Shown: in pieces, positions 54,101-63,278 of the stretch
Layout: each line of letters begins with the position of its first letter
Position numbering within the stretch: the first letter of the stretch is position 1
Source: Anabaena minutissima FACHB-250
GTDB lineage: Bacteria > Cyanobacteriota > Cyanobacteriia > Cyanobacteriales > Nostocaceae
Direction: 5' to 3'
DNA length: 64,000 nucleotides
NCBI RefSeq assembly: GCF_014697125.1
Contig: NZ_JACJRG010000010.1
Span: forward strand, 124,001-188,000
The notes under the pieces: generated by a model
What the model was told of the DNA's origin: nothing
The model's input: only the letters and a program-made list of their open reading frames with translations
The model's database searches: none
Made by a program: the position numbers and the translations under genes

Positions 54101-54618
54101 GATAGACTCCTAAAAATTTTTGTTTTTAGTAGATTTTGCAGACGTTCAAGCTTTACATCGCTTGTCCGTTGATTCAATTTTTATTTGCTTCCTTTATGAA
54201 AATCAAGCTCTTAAACTTGATTTGCTAGACATAAATTAGTTATATATGTCTCTTTTTGATTGTGATATCTAATTAATTCCATATTGATATGTAGTCGTAT
54301 AAATCTTACATTAGTAACACAGCACTTTTAATCTAGATGAGGTACACTAACCTAGTCTCTTTCTCCTATAAAGGTGTACTCCAAGCAACCGATGAATATA
54401 TGTATCAAGCATCTTTGATTAGCAATATTCATAAGAATTTAGAACCCTGGATTTTTTAATAACCCAGGGTTTTCAGCTTTTAGTAAGGATTAAGGAGGGA
54501 CTATAATCACCTCAAAAAATTTGGGATGTTTCTTTCCATGAAAAATCGTGTGTCTCATCCTAATTGAGATAAAACACACGATAATCATGAGTATTAAGTT
54601 GTAATTAGCAAACAATGA
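54101..54618 (-). promoter_or_regulatory. Leader and probable promoter region of the peptide array
   Basis: About 520 bp without a gene. It holds an AT-rich upstream segment (54190-54430) where the array promoter is expected, a symmetrical hairpin AACCCTGG / CCAGGGTT (54443-54450 / 54464-54471) and the terminator of the upstream 84-residue peptide gene (54541-54582). No promoter boxes can be fixed with confidence. Confidence 0.5.
54541..54582 (-). terminator. Terminator of the 84-residue peptide gene
   Basis: On the minus strand ATCGTGTG and CACACGAT form the outer stem, with ATCTCAAT/ATGAGA inside; TTTT follows. It separates the 54619-54873 gene from the array. Confidence 0.75.
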
Positions 54619-54873
54619 TTATGGGATACCAAGCTGTCCTCGCAAATCTTTAATTTGTAAGTCTAGATTATCCATCCACTGGCCAAGAATTGCATTTGTA
54701 TCAGGTATTGATTCTGTGGTTGGCTCTTCTGGAGTGGGAGTATTTGAAGTTCTTCTTCTTCCATATCTTCTTTCCAAACCAGCATATATAGTCTTCATTT
54801 CCCAAGCAGTGAGTTCATTAATGAATTTGCCTTCATCATTGGGAGAAAGGTCAGAAATTGTGATTTTTACCAT
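54619..54873 (-). CDS. Precursor-like peptide with related leader but different cargo (84 residues)
   Basis: The N-terminus MVKITISDLSPNDEGKFINE with LTAWEMKTIYAG follows the same leader plan as the array peptides (D-L near residue 9, F-x-x-E-L, then an I-Y-x-G end), here with Ala-Gly instead of Gly-Gly. The remaining 55 residues are different: RRYGRRR, then a Pro/Thr/Glu-rich stretch (TPTPEEPTTE) and an amphipathic end (WMDNLDLQIKDLRG). No cysteine. It has its own terminator, so it is a separate transcription unit on the same strand as the array. It may be a related secreted peptide that shares the export or processing route. Confidence 0.65.
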   Translation of the reverse strand: MVKITISDLSPNDEGKFINELTAWEMKTIYAGLERRYGRRRTSNTPTPEEPTTESIPDTNAILGQWMDNLDLQIKDLRGQLGIP

Positions 54874-55080
54874 TGGCTTGACTCCTGAAATACGGTCATA
54901 TCAATTGTTACAGTACCAGGACGTAACTAATTTAAAAAATTAGAATCGCCCCCTTATATTTTGATTTTCTATTCAAGAAAGTCAATCTTTTTTTGTGAGG
55001 ATTTCAGACACAATTCCAGAATTATTGTCTATAAAAGCATATTTTTTATAATAGTGAAATTTATTTGTCTTGAGCAAGAT

Positions 55081-55115
55081 AAGAACCCCGATTTCTTCAA
55101 GAAATCGGGGTTCTT
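55081..55115 (-). terminator. Terminator of the M16 protease operon
   Basis: A perfect 35-bp dyad, AAGAACCCCGATTTC..GAAATCGGGGTTCTT (55081-55115), lies just past the stop of the second M16 gene. It is symmetrical, so it may work in both directions. Confidence 0.8.
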
Positions 55116-55145
55116 ATTGACTTAGTAGTCGTGCTTAGAAGAATA

Positions 55146-56630
55146 TTAATTCTGAGTCTGTGGTTGTGAAACAGGAATGGTCACATCTATGGGTGTTACC
55201 TGTGCCGCTAGTTGTTTTAATGGCGGTTGAATAGCTGTTTGATTACCCACTACTAGAGTTACTAGATTTTCTGGCTTGAGGTATTGTTTCGCTACCCGTT
55301 GCACATCTGTGGCTGTGGTTGCAGATACCGCTTTTTGATAGCGGAACAGAAAATCAGCCGGATAGCCGTAATATTCGTAGCGCATTAACCGGGATAGGGT
55401 TTGAGCAGGGTCTTGGAAGTTGAATACAAAAGAATTTAAGGTGGAATCTTTAGCACGACTTAGTTCTTCTGCTGTCACTGGTTGAGCTTGTATACGCTTA
55501 ATTTCCCCTTGCAAAGCTTTAATAAACTGTACAGTAGCATCAGAGCGAGTTTGTCCTCCAGCGATGAACATTCCAGGGTAGTCAAAGCGGGGACTCCATA
55601 AGCCGTATACAGAGTATGCTAAACCTTGACGCGATCGCACTTCATTAAATAACCTACCGCCAAAACCATTTAACACCCCATTCATGACATCCAAGGGTGC
55701 ATAGTCAGGACTATCAAAGCTACCACCCAAATGCCCAACTAAAACATTGCTTTGCGTCAACTGCGGCTGATTGACAAAAAATACTCCGCCTGTATTAGCT
55801 GCTGATACCTCTGGTAAGGGCAGTTTGCTGATTTTGGGGTTACGCTGCCAATCACCCAGTTTAGCTTGAATGAGCGATCGCATTTTTTGACTGTCAAAAT
55901 CCCCCACAATTCCCAAAATCATATTATTGGGGTGGAAATAATCCCGGTGAAACTGCACCAAATCCTCACGGGTAATCCGATCTATAGTTGCATACTCTGT
56001 AGTCCGGGCATAGGGGCTTTCTTTACCATAGATTAATTTGCGAAATTCCCGGCTGGCTATATCGCTAGGACTATCATTACGCCGAGCAATACCACCCTTA
56101 GCTTGTGTCTTGGCTAAATCTAGCTTTTCTTGAGCAAATACTGGCTCTCTTAGCACCTCAGCAAATAGCCCAAATACCGTTTCTACATCGTCACTGAGTG
56201 TTTCAAAACTGGCACTACCAGCAGCTTCACTAATACTAGTTTCTACCGCCGCCGCCCGTTGTTCCAACATTTCATTTAACTCATCTGGGGAATGCTTTTT
56301 AGTTCCGCCAGTCCGCATTACATTACCCGTAAAACCAGCCAATCCGACTTTATCTCCTCCTTCCCAACGGCTACCAGTCCGTACCAACGCCGTACTACTC
56401 ACTAAGGGTAGTTCCCTATCCTCCATGAGATATACAACTAAGCCATTTCGCAGCACAAACCGCTCATACTTGGGTAACTTAATTTCCGGTATTGGTGCAA
56501 ACTCTAACTCTGTGTAGTGCTTGGCTGCTGCTGTCGCCACTGGAGAAAAGTTAAAAGTCACCAGTAAAAAAGCACAAGCAACTAACAACGCATAAATCAG
56601 TCGCTTACCATTTTGAATTTTCCTGGACAT
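55146..56630 (-). CDS. M16-family peptidase homologue, probable non-catalytic subunit
   Basis: A 494-residue protein with an N-terminal signal or anchor (about 10-33). The M16 fold is clear (KYERFVLRNGLVVYLMED, FHRDYFHPNNMILGIVGDFD, NEVRSRQGLAYSVYG). The zinc motif H-x-x-E-H is missing: the corresponding helix reads GLAGFTGNVMRTGGT. It should therefore be the inactive partner of the preceding M16 protein, as in other M16 heterodimers. The pair is 43 bp apart on the same strand. It is exported and probably periplasmic. Confidence 0.88.
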   Translation of the reverse strand: MSRKIQNGKRLIYALLVACAFLLVTFNFSPVATAAAKHYTELEFAPIPEIKLPKYERFVLRNGLVVYLMEDRELPLVSSTALVRTGSRWEGGDKVGLAGFTGNVMRTGGTKKHSPDELNEMLEQRAAAVETSISEAAGSASFETLSDDVETVFGLFAEVLREPVFAQEKLDLAKTQAKGGIARRNDSPSDIASREFRKLIYGKESPYARTTEYATIDRITREDLVQFHRDYFHPNNMILGIVGDFDSQKMRSLIQAKLGDWQRNPKISKLPLPEVSAANTGGVFFVNQPQLTQSNVLVGHLGGSFDSPDYAPLDVMNGVLNGFGGRLFNEVRSRQGLAYSVYGLWSPRFDYPGMFIAGGQTRSDATVQFIKALQGEIKRIQAQPVTAEELSRAKDSTLNSFVFNFQDPAQTLSRLMRYEYYGYPADFLFRYQKAVSATTATDVQRVAKQYLKPENLVTLVVGNQTAIQPPLKQLAAQVTPIDVTIPVSQPQTQN

Positions 56631-56673
56631 CCGCTTTTAAACCCTCACCTTATACTTTTAAATTTTGAATTGT

Positions 56674-58326
56674 CTAAGCTGGCTTTGATAACAGCTTGCC
56701 AATTGTGCGATTTTCTGGCGTAAATGTGTCCTTAGCTACTCGCTGAATATCAGCAGGAGTCACCGCCACAATGTCCTCTAACTGCTTAAACAGATTCCGC
56801 CAAGAGCCTGTCTTGATCTCATATTCCAAAAGTTGCTGTGCCATGCCCATGTTCGAGTTGAGGCTGCGAAGCAAACCCGCCCGTGCTTGAGTTTTCACCC
56901 GTTCCAATTCTGCAACGGCTACAGGTTGGGTTTGCAATTTGTCAATTTCTTGGCGTAAAGCCGTCGCCACTTCATCAACGTTGTGACCAGGAGCTGTGAG
57001 AGCATAGAATAGCATCAGGTTGGGGTACTTATCACCAGGAAAGCCGCTAAAACCTTGAGCATTTAAGGCTACGCGTTTTTGTTCTACCAATGACTTATAC
57101 AACCGTGATGTCCGTCCATTACTTAATAAGCTAGCAATGAGTTCATAAACTGCATTATCTGGATGGGTAGTAGCCGGACGGTGATAGCCTTCTAAATACC
57201 AAGGTTGGGAAGGCAACTCTAGAGTAACTTCCCGTGTTTGGGTTTGCTTTGGCTCTACGGGAATGGTTGATTGGGCTTTGGGTTTAGACTTATAGCGTCC
57301 AAAATAAGTCTGTGCTAGTTTTTTCACCTCGGCTGGGTTCACATCTCCCACAACGGCAATTGTGATATTGCTAGGGACATAATAAGTGTCAAAAAAACTC
57401 TGGACATCTTTTGGTGTGAGGTTACGAATATCTTCGTCATAACCAATCACTGGCCGTCTGTAAGGATGGACGTTGAAAGCTTTATCAATAAACTTTTCCA
57501 CCATCATGCCGATAGGTGAATTGTCCACCCGCATCCGTCGCTCTTCTAAAATTACATCTTTTTCTTTATAAAACTCCCGCCGAATCACAGGCTCAAGAAA
57601 TCGATCTGATTCCAGTGACATCCACAGTTCTAACTTATTAGATGGAAAACTGTAAAAATAGCGAGTTGCTTCGGCTGAAGTAGTAGCATTTAAACCTACA
57701 CCACCTGCTTGCTCGACGATTTGCCCTAATTCATTTTGCTTGACTAACTTAGCTGCTTGTGATTCTAATTGCTTAAAATTCCCTTGTAATCTAGCAACTT
57801 CATCTTGTTTACCATTAGTTTTGGCGGCTCTAATTTGATTATCCAACTGCTCTAAACGCTCTAATAGAGGTTTTTCGGCTTGGTAGTCTTGTGTTCCAAT
57901 GCGGGTAGTCCCTTTAAATGCCAAATGCTCTAGAAAGTGGGCTACACCAGTTTTGCCATCTGGCTCATCCACACCTCCTACATCTGCGTAGGTGAGAAAG
58001 GAAACCACTGGTGCTTGATGGCGTTCTAAAACAATGAACTTCATCCCATTACTCAAGCGGAACTCTGTTAGCTGCTTGATTACCCGATCTAAATAGGGTT
58101 GAATCGAACTTTTAGCAGTAGGCCTTTTGCTCCGTTGCAGCGTAGTTTCAGGAGGCGATACAGTTTGGGTTTGTGCTAGAGCTGTCTGTGGTACTAGCCC
58201 CCACCAAGCAACTATCAGTACCAGTAATGTTGTTAAAAGTCGGCGGGTTAAATCCCTGCTCCAAAAAGCGGGAATGTATGATTGACCCTTCGTAGCTAGG
58301 ACGTGTGAGCAACTGAAATGATTCAT
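56674..58326 (-). CDS. M16-family zinc metallopeptidase, catalytic subunit
   Basis: A 550-residue protein with an N-terminal membrane or signal segment (about 30-52, ending QTALAQ). The inverted zinc motif H130-F-L-E-H134 is present (GVAHFLEHLAFKGT). The C-terminal M16 domain has FFDTYYVPSNITIAVVGDVN and GRTSRLYKSLVEQK. A charged insertion of about 45 residues (LERLEQLDNQIRAAKTNGKQ and on) lies in the N-terminal domain. Family members degrade or process short peptides. It heads a two-gene operon with the inactive partner. A TetR gene is divergently transcribed 151 bp away. The pair is common in cyanobacteria, so its nearness to the peptide array may be accidental. Confidence 0.92.
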   Translation of the reverse strand: MNHFSCSHVLATKGQSYIPAFWSRDLTRRLLTTLLVLIVAWWGLVPQTALAQTQTVSPPETTLQRSKRPTAKSSIQPYLDRVIKQLTEFRLSNGMKFIVLERHQAPVVSFLTYADVGGVDEPDGKTGVAHFLEHLAFKGTTRIGTQDYQAEKPLLERLEQLDNQIRAAKTNGKQDEVARLQGNFKQLESQAAKLVKQNELGQIVEQAGGVGLNATTSAEATRYFYSFPSNKLELWMSLESDRFLEPVIRREFYKEKDVILEERRMRVDNSPIGMMVEKFIDKAFNVHPYRRPVIGYDEDIRNLTPKDVQSFFDTYYVPSNITIAVVGDVNPAEVKKLAQTYFGRYKSKPKAQSTIPVEPKQTQTREVTLELPSQPWYLEGYHRPATTHPDNAVYELIASLLSNGRTSRLYKSLVEQKRVALNAQGFSGFPGDKYPNLMLFYALTAPGHNVDEVATALRQEIDKLQTQPVAVAELERVKTQARAGLLRSLNSNMGMAQQLLEYEIKTGSWRNLFKQLEDIVAVTPADIQRVAKDTFTPENRTIGKLLSKPA

Positions 58327-58477
58327 AAGCGACGAGTAAAATAAATTTTCACTACCTAGGTGATAGGTAAATTAGCAATAGGAGCGTTAATCTTGTATTA
58401 AGCTTTCTGTGCTTTTTGTACCTGACGTTAGACAATAATGCTACAAACCATGTTCCGGAGATTTTACATTAACTATT

Positions 58478-59092
58478 ATGCGAGTTTTTAATTCTCCCCC
58501 ACCCTCAGAAGCACAGACACGCTCCCGAATTTTACAGGCAGCACTCAAATTATTTGCTGCTCAGGGATTTGATGGTACTACCACGCGTGACTTAGCACAA
58601 GCAGCAGGTGTGGCTGAAGGAACGTTATTTCGGCATTTTTCTCATAAAAAAGCTATTTTAGTGGAAGTTGCAACGGCTGGCTGGGTAGAGATTCTCACGG
58701 ATTTACTGACAGAATTAAGTGAAATGGGCAGCTATAAAGCTGTAGCACAGGTGATGCGCCGCCGGATGTGGAATTTACAAAAAAATGCAGATTTGATGCG
58801 CGTTTGCTTTATGGAAGTGCAGTTTCATCCAGATTTACGCGATCGCATTCAAATAGAAGTGATCAATAAAATGACTGATGTTGCTGAAGCCTTCTTCCAA
58901 ACTGCTATGGATAAAGGCGTTTATCGCCAAATGGATGCCAATCTAGTGGCGAAAGTCTTCTTAGGAATGTTTGCGGTTGCAGGTTTTTCCAACAACACCC
59001 TGATGCAACCCGATGCTTCCCCCCAACAAATGCAACAAATGGCAGAAGGTTTGGCGGATATCTTCCTGAATGGCGTATTGGTAAAAGATTAA
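58478..59092 (+). CDS. TetR/AcrR-family transcriptional regulator
   Basis: A 204-residue regulator. The N-terminal helix-turn-helix spans about 15-62, with RILQAALKLFAAQGFDGTTT, RDLAQAAGVAEGTLFRHFSHKK. The C-terminal ligand-binding half is helical and typical in length. It is divergent from the M16 protease operon (151-bp intergenic region), which is the usual arrangement for a TetR repressor controlling its neighbour. The ligand is unknown. No clear operator palindrome could be picked out by eye. Confidence 0.93.
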   Translation: MRVFNSPPPSEAQTRSRILQAALKLFAAQGFDGTTTRDLAQAAGVAEGTLFRHFSHKKAILVEVATAGWVEILTDLLTELSEMGSYKAVAQVMRRRMWNLQKNADLMRVCFMEVQFHPDLRDRIQIEVINKMTDVAEAFFQTAMDKGVYRQMDANLVAKVFLGMFAVAGFSNNTLMQPDASPQQMQQMAEGLADIFLNGVLVKD

Positions 59093-59190
59093 GTTGCATC
59101 GAAAAAACAATCCTATAGACTATGAAATATTGCGTTTTTTAGCTCAACATAAACCATACACTGATAAAAAATCTGATGTGAGGCTGTTTT

Positions 59191-59577
59191 ATGTCTGAAA
59201 TTAATTACCAACAGCCAATTAGTACGGTAGCCACTCTGATGGAGATGTACATCACGGGTGGGCGGGATTTTAGCCGGGCTGAACTAGGGAATGCCAATTT
59301 ACAAGGCGTTGACTTGAAAGGATCAGACCTGAGTTACGCTGATTTGAGTGCAGCGAATCTCAAAGGCGCGAATCTTAGAGGTACTGATTTAAGCTTTGCT
59401 GATTTAAGTCAAGCTGATTTACAAGATGCGGATCTCAGAGGTGCAATGTTGATGTCAGCCAATCTCCGCCAAGCCAACCTCCAAGGCGCAAAGTTAGAAA
59501 AGGCAGATTGCGATCGCACCACTCATTTTCCCCCAAATTTTGACCCTGTAAAAGCTGGCTTACAAATCAAAGATTAA
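59191..59577 (+). CDS. Small pentapeptide-repeat protein
   Basis: A 128-residue protein. After 27 residues a run of about 16 A-(D/N)-L-x-x units (ANLQGVDLKGSDLSYADLSA and onwards) forms a right-handed quadrilateral beta-helix. It ends with CDRTTHFPPNFDPVKAG, a C-terminal cap also seen in many cyanobacterial homologues. No signal peptide. Function unknown. The gene lies 98 bp after the TetR gene but has its own leader. Confidence 0.9.
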   Translation: MSEINYQQPISTVATLMEMYITGGRDFSRAELGNANLQGVDLKGSDLSYADLSAANLKGANLRGTDLSFADLSQADLQDADLRGAMLMSANLRQANLQGAKLEKADCDRTTHFPPNFDPVKAGLQIKD

Positions 59578-59795
59578 TTCAACTGTCAGGGTTGGCAATA
59601 GGTAATTGGTTTTTTCTCTTACCCATTACCTATTACATCTCTTAATCTGAAATTGATTGTAAGTGATAATTAATACACAAAATCATTTTTAATACCCTTA
59701 AATTAGCAATAGTGGCTGTTAGTAGTTCCTTTGCAGAGGAAAAACGTGTAATTATTACTAAGTAGCTGACATATTACACTAATAGAGTTAACTAG

Positions 59796-62700
59796 GTGTT
59801 GATTCACCACTTACTAAAACAAGCAAAACAGTGTCATCATTGCCTCACAGTAGTAATTACTGTATGCTTAGGCATGAGTGTAATTCTGGACACAAGCGAT
59901 CGCGCTCAGGCAGAAATTATTGAAGACAAAACGTTACCAAATAATTCCACAGTTACGTTCTCTCGTAATACTTTTTTGATTGAAGGTGGGACTGAAGTAG
60001 GTAAAAATCTCTTCCACAGCTTTTCCCATTTTTCTCTACCTACAAATAACACAGCTTATTTTGATCATCAGCCGCACATTCAAAATATCTTCAGCCGTGT
60101 CACAGGTGGGGAAATCTCAAATATTAATGGCATCATCCAAGCCAATAATAGAGCCAATTTATTTATTATCAACCCCAACGGCATCATTTTTGGAGCTAAT
60201 GCGCGGTTAAATATTGGTGGTTCTTTTTTTGCAACTACCGCCAATAGTATCAATTTTGCCGATGGTGAAAGGTTTAGTGCAAAACCAGAAGAAAGTACAC
60301 CTTTACTTACTGTTAAGACTCCGATTGGCTTGCAAATTGGTGCAAATATAAGAAAAATTTCAGATCAACAAGAAACTTTAAATACCCCTATTAGCTTGGG
60401 GTTTGGAGTCAATCCCGGCAGTATTTATGTGCAAGGAGAATCTGGATTGAATCCTACTGCACTGCAAGTAGAAGCCAGTCAAACTTTAGCTTTGCTTGGT
60501 GGCGATGTTTTTGTTGAGAATGCAAATATTAGTACCCAAAAATCTGGCGGCAGAGTAGAAATCGGCAGTGTGGCAACAGCAGGTTTGGTGGGTGTAAAAT
60601 CTACAGAATTAGGCTTTATCTTAGACTTTGATGCTGCCTCAAATTTTGGCAATATTCAAATATCTTCAAATACTAATATTGAAAACTTGATAGACATCAA
60701 TATTACAGGTAGAAATATTACCTTCAATAATGGACTTTTGAGTGCAGACAATGACCTCAAAATCAATGCTACAGAGACAATTCAAGTATTAAATAACAGT
60801 TCTATTTTTTCTGCTGGCTTAGGCCGGTTTCCCGGCAATCTCACCATCAATACGCAAAATTTATTAGTTAGAGATGGTGCTTATATAGGAGTAGATAAAG
60901 GCAATCTGATCATCAACGCATCAGATACGATGCAAGTGACAAGTAACCTAGATTCTACCTCCCAGCGTACTAGCCGGATATTTGCTAATGCTTCAGAAGA
61001 CATAACAAATTCGGACGGCAACCTGACAATTAATACTCGAAAACTATCTGTGCAGAATGGGGCGCAAATCCTGACTAATTCTTCTGGTAGTGCTGTTCCT
61101 ACTTTAATGAGTATTTTGAACAATGTAGAAACAGTCAAAAAAGGTAATTTAACTGTCAATGCTTCCGAATCTGTGACCTTATCAGGTAGTTCATTAAATG
61201 AGATCCATCCTAGCGGTTTATTTACTAGAACTTTTGAAGGAAAAGATAGCAGTTCACTAACAATTAACACGAAATTTTTGTTAATTGAAGACGGCGCACA
61301 GGTAATAGCAGTAAATTCTAGTGCCGATAAAATTGGTAATTTGATTGTTAATGCCACAGATAAAATAGAGCTTGTTGGCACTTCTCGGACTGGTAAAATT
61401 CCTACTGATGCACAGAATAATTTCTTAATAGATGAGCCAATACTTGATACTTCACTAATATTTTTGTCATCTGTTCAAGGCTTGAGAATCCAAGACACTC
61501 TCCCTAGTGGTTTGTTTACTAACGCTACCGCAGGAGGAGATGCAGGGGATATTAATATCAATACCCGTGAATTGTTAACACGAGATGGTGGACAAATTAG
61601 TGCTAACACTTTTGATAAAGGACGGGGTGGCGATTTAACTGTTAAAGCTACTGAACAGGTACAACTTTTGGGTGCTTCTGCTAGTGGAATTCCTAGCGGC
61701 TTATTTACAAGAGTCAATCCTAAAGCGACGGGAGAAGCCGGTACTTTGACAATTTTGACTGGTAATTTACTAGTACAAAATGGGGCGCAAGTTAGTGCAA
61801 GTACCTTTGGAATAGGTCAGGGGGGAAATTTAAATGTGCAGGCGACTGAAGGAATAAAACTCATTGGTGTGTCGCGTCAAAATGTTGCCAGTGGTTTGTT
61901 TACTCAAGCTAATTTTGGTAGCAGAGGCGATGCAGGAGAACTAATAGTTAACACCTCTACTTTGCTAGTCCGGGATGGGGCGCAAGTCAGTGCTAGCACC
62001 TTTGCTTCAGGTAAGGGTGGAAATTTGACTGTCCTAGCAACTGAAGGGATAGAACTAATTGGTACTTCTGGGAATGGTGATTTATTCCCCAGTGGTCTAT
62101 TTGCTGTTGCAGCCGCAGGTTCAATTGGGGATGCTGGCTACTTGACAGTTGATACTCCTAGTTTGGAGGTGCGAAATGGGGCGCAAGTTGCTGCTAGCAC
62201 TAGCGGTCAAGGACAAGCTGGGAATTTAACAGTTAATGTGAAAGAGAAATTGCAATTAATTGGCACTGCTGTGAATGGGGCATTTCCTAGTGGTTTATTT
62301 GCAACTGCAACTCTAAACTCTACAGGTGATGCGGGTAACTTGACAATCAACACCGATTTATTGCAAGTATCCCAGGGTGCAGGAATAGCAGTGCGGAATA
62401 GGGGACGAGGTAGTGCGGGTAACTTGTTTGTCAATGCTCGTTCTATTAATTTAAATAATCAAGCTTTTATTAGTGCTGATACTCGTGGTGTTAGTAACAA
62501 CTCCAACCAGTCACAAGCTAATATTACCTTACGTTCTCACGATTTAATTTTGTTACGTGGCAATAGTAGCATCACCACCAACGCCATTGGTAGTAACGTG
62601 ATTGGGGGCAATATTCATATTGATACCAAGTTGTTAGCTGCCTTTGAGAATAGTGATATTAGTGCTAATTCGGCTGATTTTCGCGGTGGTCGTGTCACAG

Positions 62701-63203
62701 TTACGGCTCAAGGTATTGCTGGTACAGAATTTCGCAACTCTTTGACTCCAGAAAGTGATATTACGGCGACTGGTGCAACTCCAGAGTTAAGCGGAACTGT
62801 GGAAATCACCAGTCCAGAAGCAGACCCCAGTCGAGGCTTAACGGAACTACCATCAAATCTGACTGATGTGTCGAATCAAATCGCCCAAAAATGCCGCGCT
62901 AATGAGGCTATAGCGAAACAGCCAAATGAATTTTTGGTTACAGGTAAGGGCGGGATACCAATAAATCCCTATGGAACACTCCAAAGTGAATCCGCGATCG
63001 CTAATTGGATTGATGTGAATAATATCAGTAATGTCGCCAAAAATGGCACTAATTCCTCAAAAATTGCTAATTCCCCTGAGACTCCTATTGTTGAAGCCCA
63101 AGCTTTAGTATTTGATACTCATGGTAATTTAGTGTTGACCGCAGAAGTTCCCAACTCAACATCCCAAAATCTAGCTCTCACACACCCAGTTTGTGCTAGT
63201 TAA
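59796..63203 (+). CDS. Two-partner-secretion exoprotein (filamentous haemagglutinin N-terminal domain)
   Basis: A 1135-residue protein starting at GTG (59796). A signal peptide (about 18-39, ending DRAQAE) is followed by the TPS domain (about 40-280), with its conserved ISNINGIIQANNRANLFIIN and NPNGIIFGANARLNIGGSFF. The remaining part is built of beta-helical repeats of 60-70 residues, each with GNLTVxATExIxLxGxSxxG, then PSGLF, GDAG and LTVxTxxLxVRDGAQVSAST. It should be exported through an Omp85-type TpsB pore. No TpsB gene is in the window. A lone C-terminal Cys pair (KCRAN, VCAS) is present. Confidence 0.92.
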   Translation: MLIHHLLKQAKQCHHCLTVVITVCLGMSVILDTSDRAQAEIIEDKTLPNNSTVTFSRNTFLIEGGTEVGKNLFHSFSHFSLPTNNTAYFDHQPHIQNIFSRVTGGEISNINGIIQANNRANLFIINPNGIIFGANARLNIGGSFFATTANSINFADGERFSAKPEESTPLLTVKTPIGLQIGANIRKISDQQETLNTPISLGFGVNPGSIYVQGESGLNPTALQVEASQTLALLGGDVFVENANISTQKSGGRVEIGSVATAGLVGVKSTELGFILDFDAASNFGNIQISSNTNIENLIDINITGRNITFNNGLLSADNDLKINATETIQVLNNSSIFSAGLGRFPGNLTINTQNLLVRDGAYIGVDKGNLIINASDTMQVTSNLDSTSQRTSRIFANASEDITNSDGNLTINTRKLSVQNGAQILTNSSGSAVPTLMSILNNVETVKKGNLTVNASESVTLSGSSLNEIHPSGLFTRTFEGKDSSSLTINTKFLLIEDGAQVIAVNSSADKIGNLIVNATDKIELVGTSRTGKIPTDAQNNFLIDEPILDTSLIFLSSVQGLRIQDTLPSGLFTNATAGGDAGDININTRELLTRDGGQISANTFDKGRGGDLTVKATEQVQLLGASASGIPSGLFTRVNPKATGEAGTLTILTGNLLVQNGAQVSASTFGIGQGGNLNVQATEGIKLIGVSRQNVASGLFTQANFGSRGDAGELIVNTSTLLVRDGAQVSASTFASGKGGNLTVLATEGIELIGTSGNGDLFPSGLFAVAAAGSIGDAGYLTVDTPSLEVRNGAQVAASTSGQGQAGNLTVNVKEKLQLIGTAVNGAFPSGLFATATLNSTGDAGNLTINTDLLQVSQGAGIAVRNRGRGSAGNLFVNARSINLNNQAFISADTRGVSNNSNQSQANITLRSHDLILLRGNSSITTNAIGSNVIGGNIHIDTKLLAAFENSDISANSADFRGGRVTVTAQGIAGTEFRNSLTPESDITATGATPELSGTVEITSPEADPSRGLTELPSNLTDVSNQIAQKCRANEAIAKQPNEFLVTGKGGIPINPYGTLQSESAIANWIDVNNISNVAKNGTNSSKIANSPETPIVEAQALVFDTHGNLVLTAEVPNSTSQNLALTHPVCAS

Positions 63204-63278
63204 AATAGCGATCGCATTTCGCATTGGTGCAGAACCGTGCGGAGGGAGAGATTTATCGAACTCTGGTATCTGAATTAG

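Noticed and set aside
60881..61717. Antisense ORFs inside the haemagglutinin-like gene
   Set aside because: They mirror the repetitive beta-helix codons on the other strand and have no independent support.
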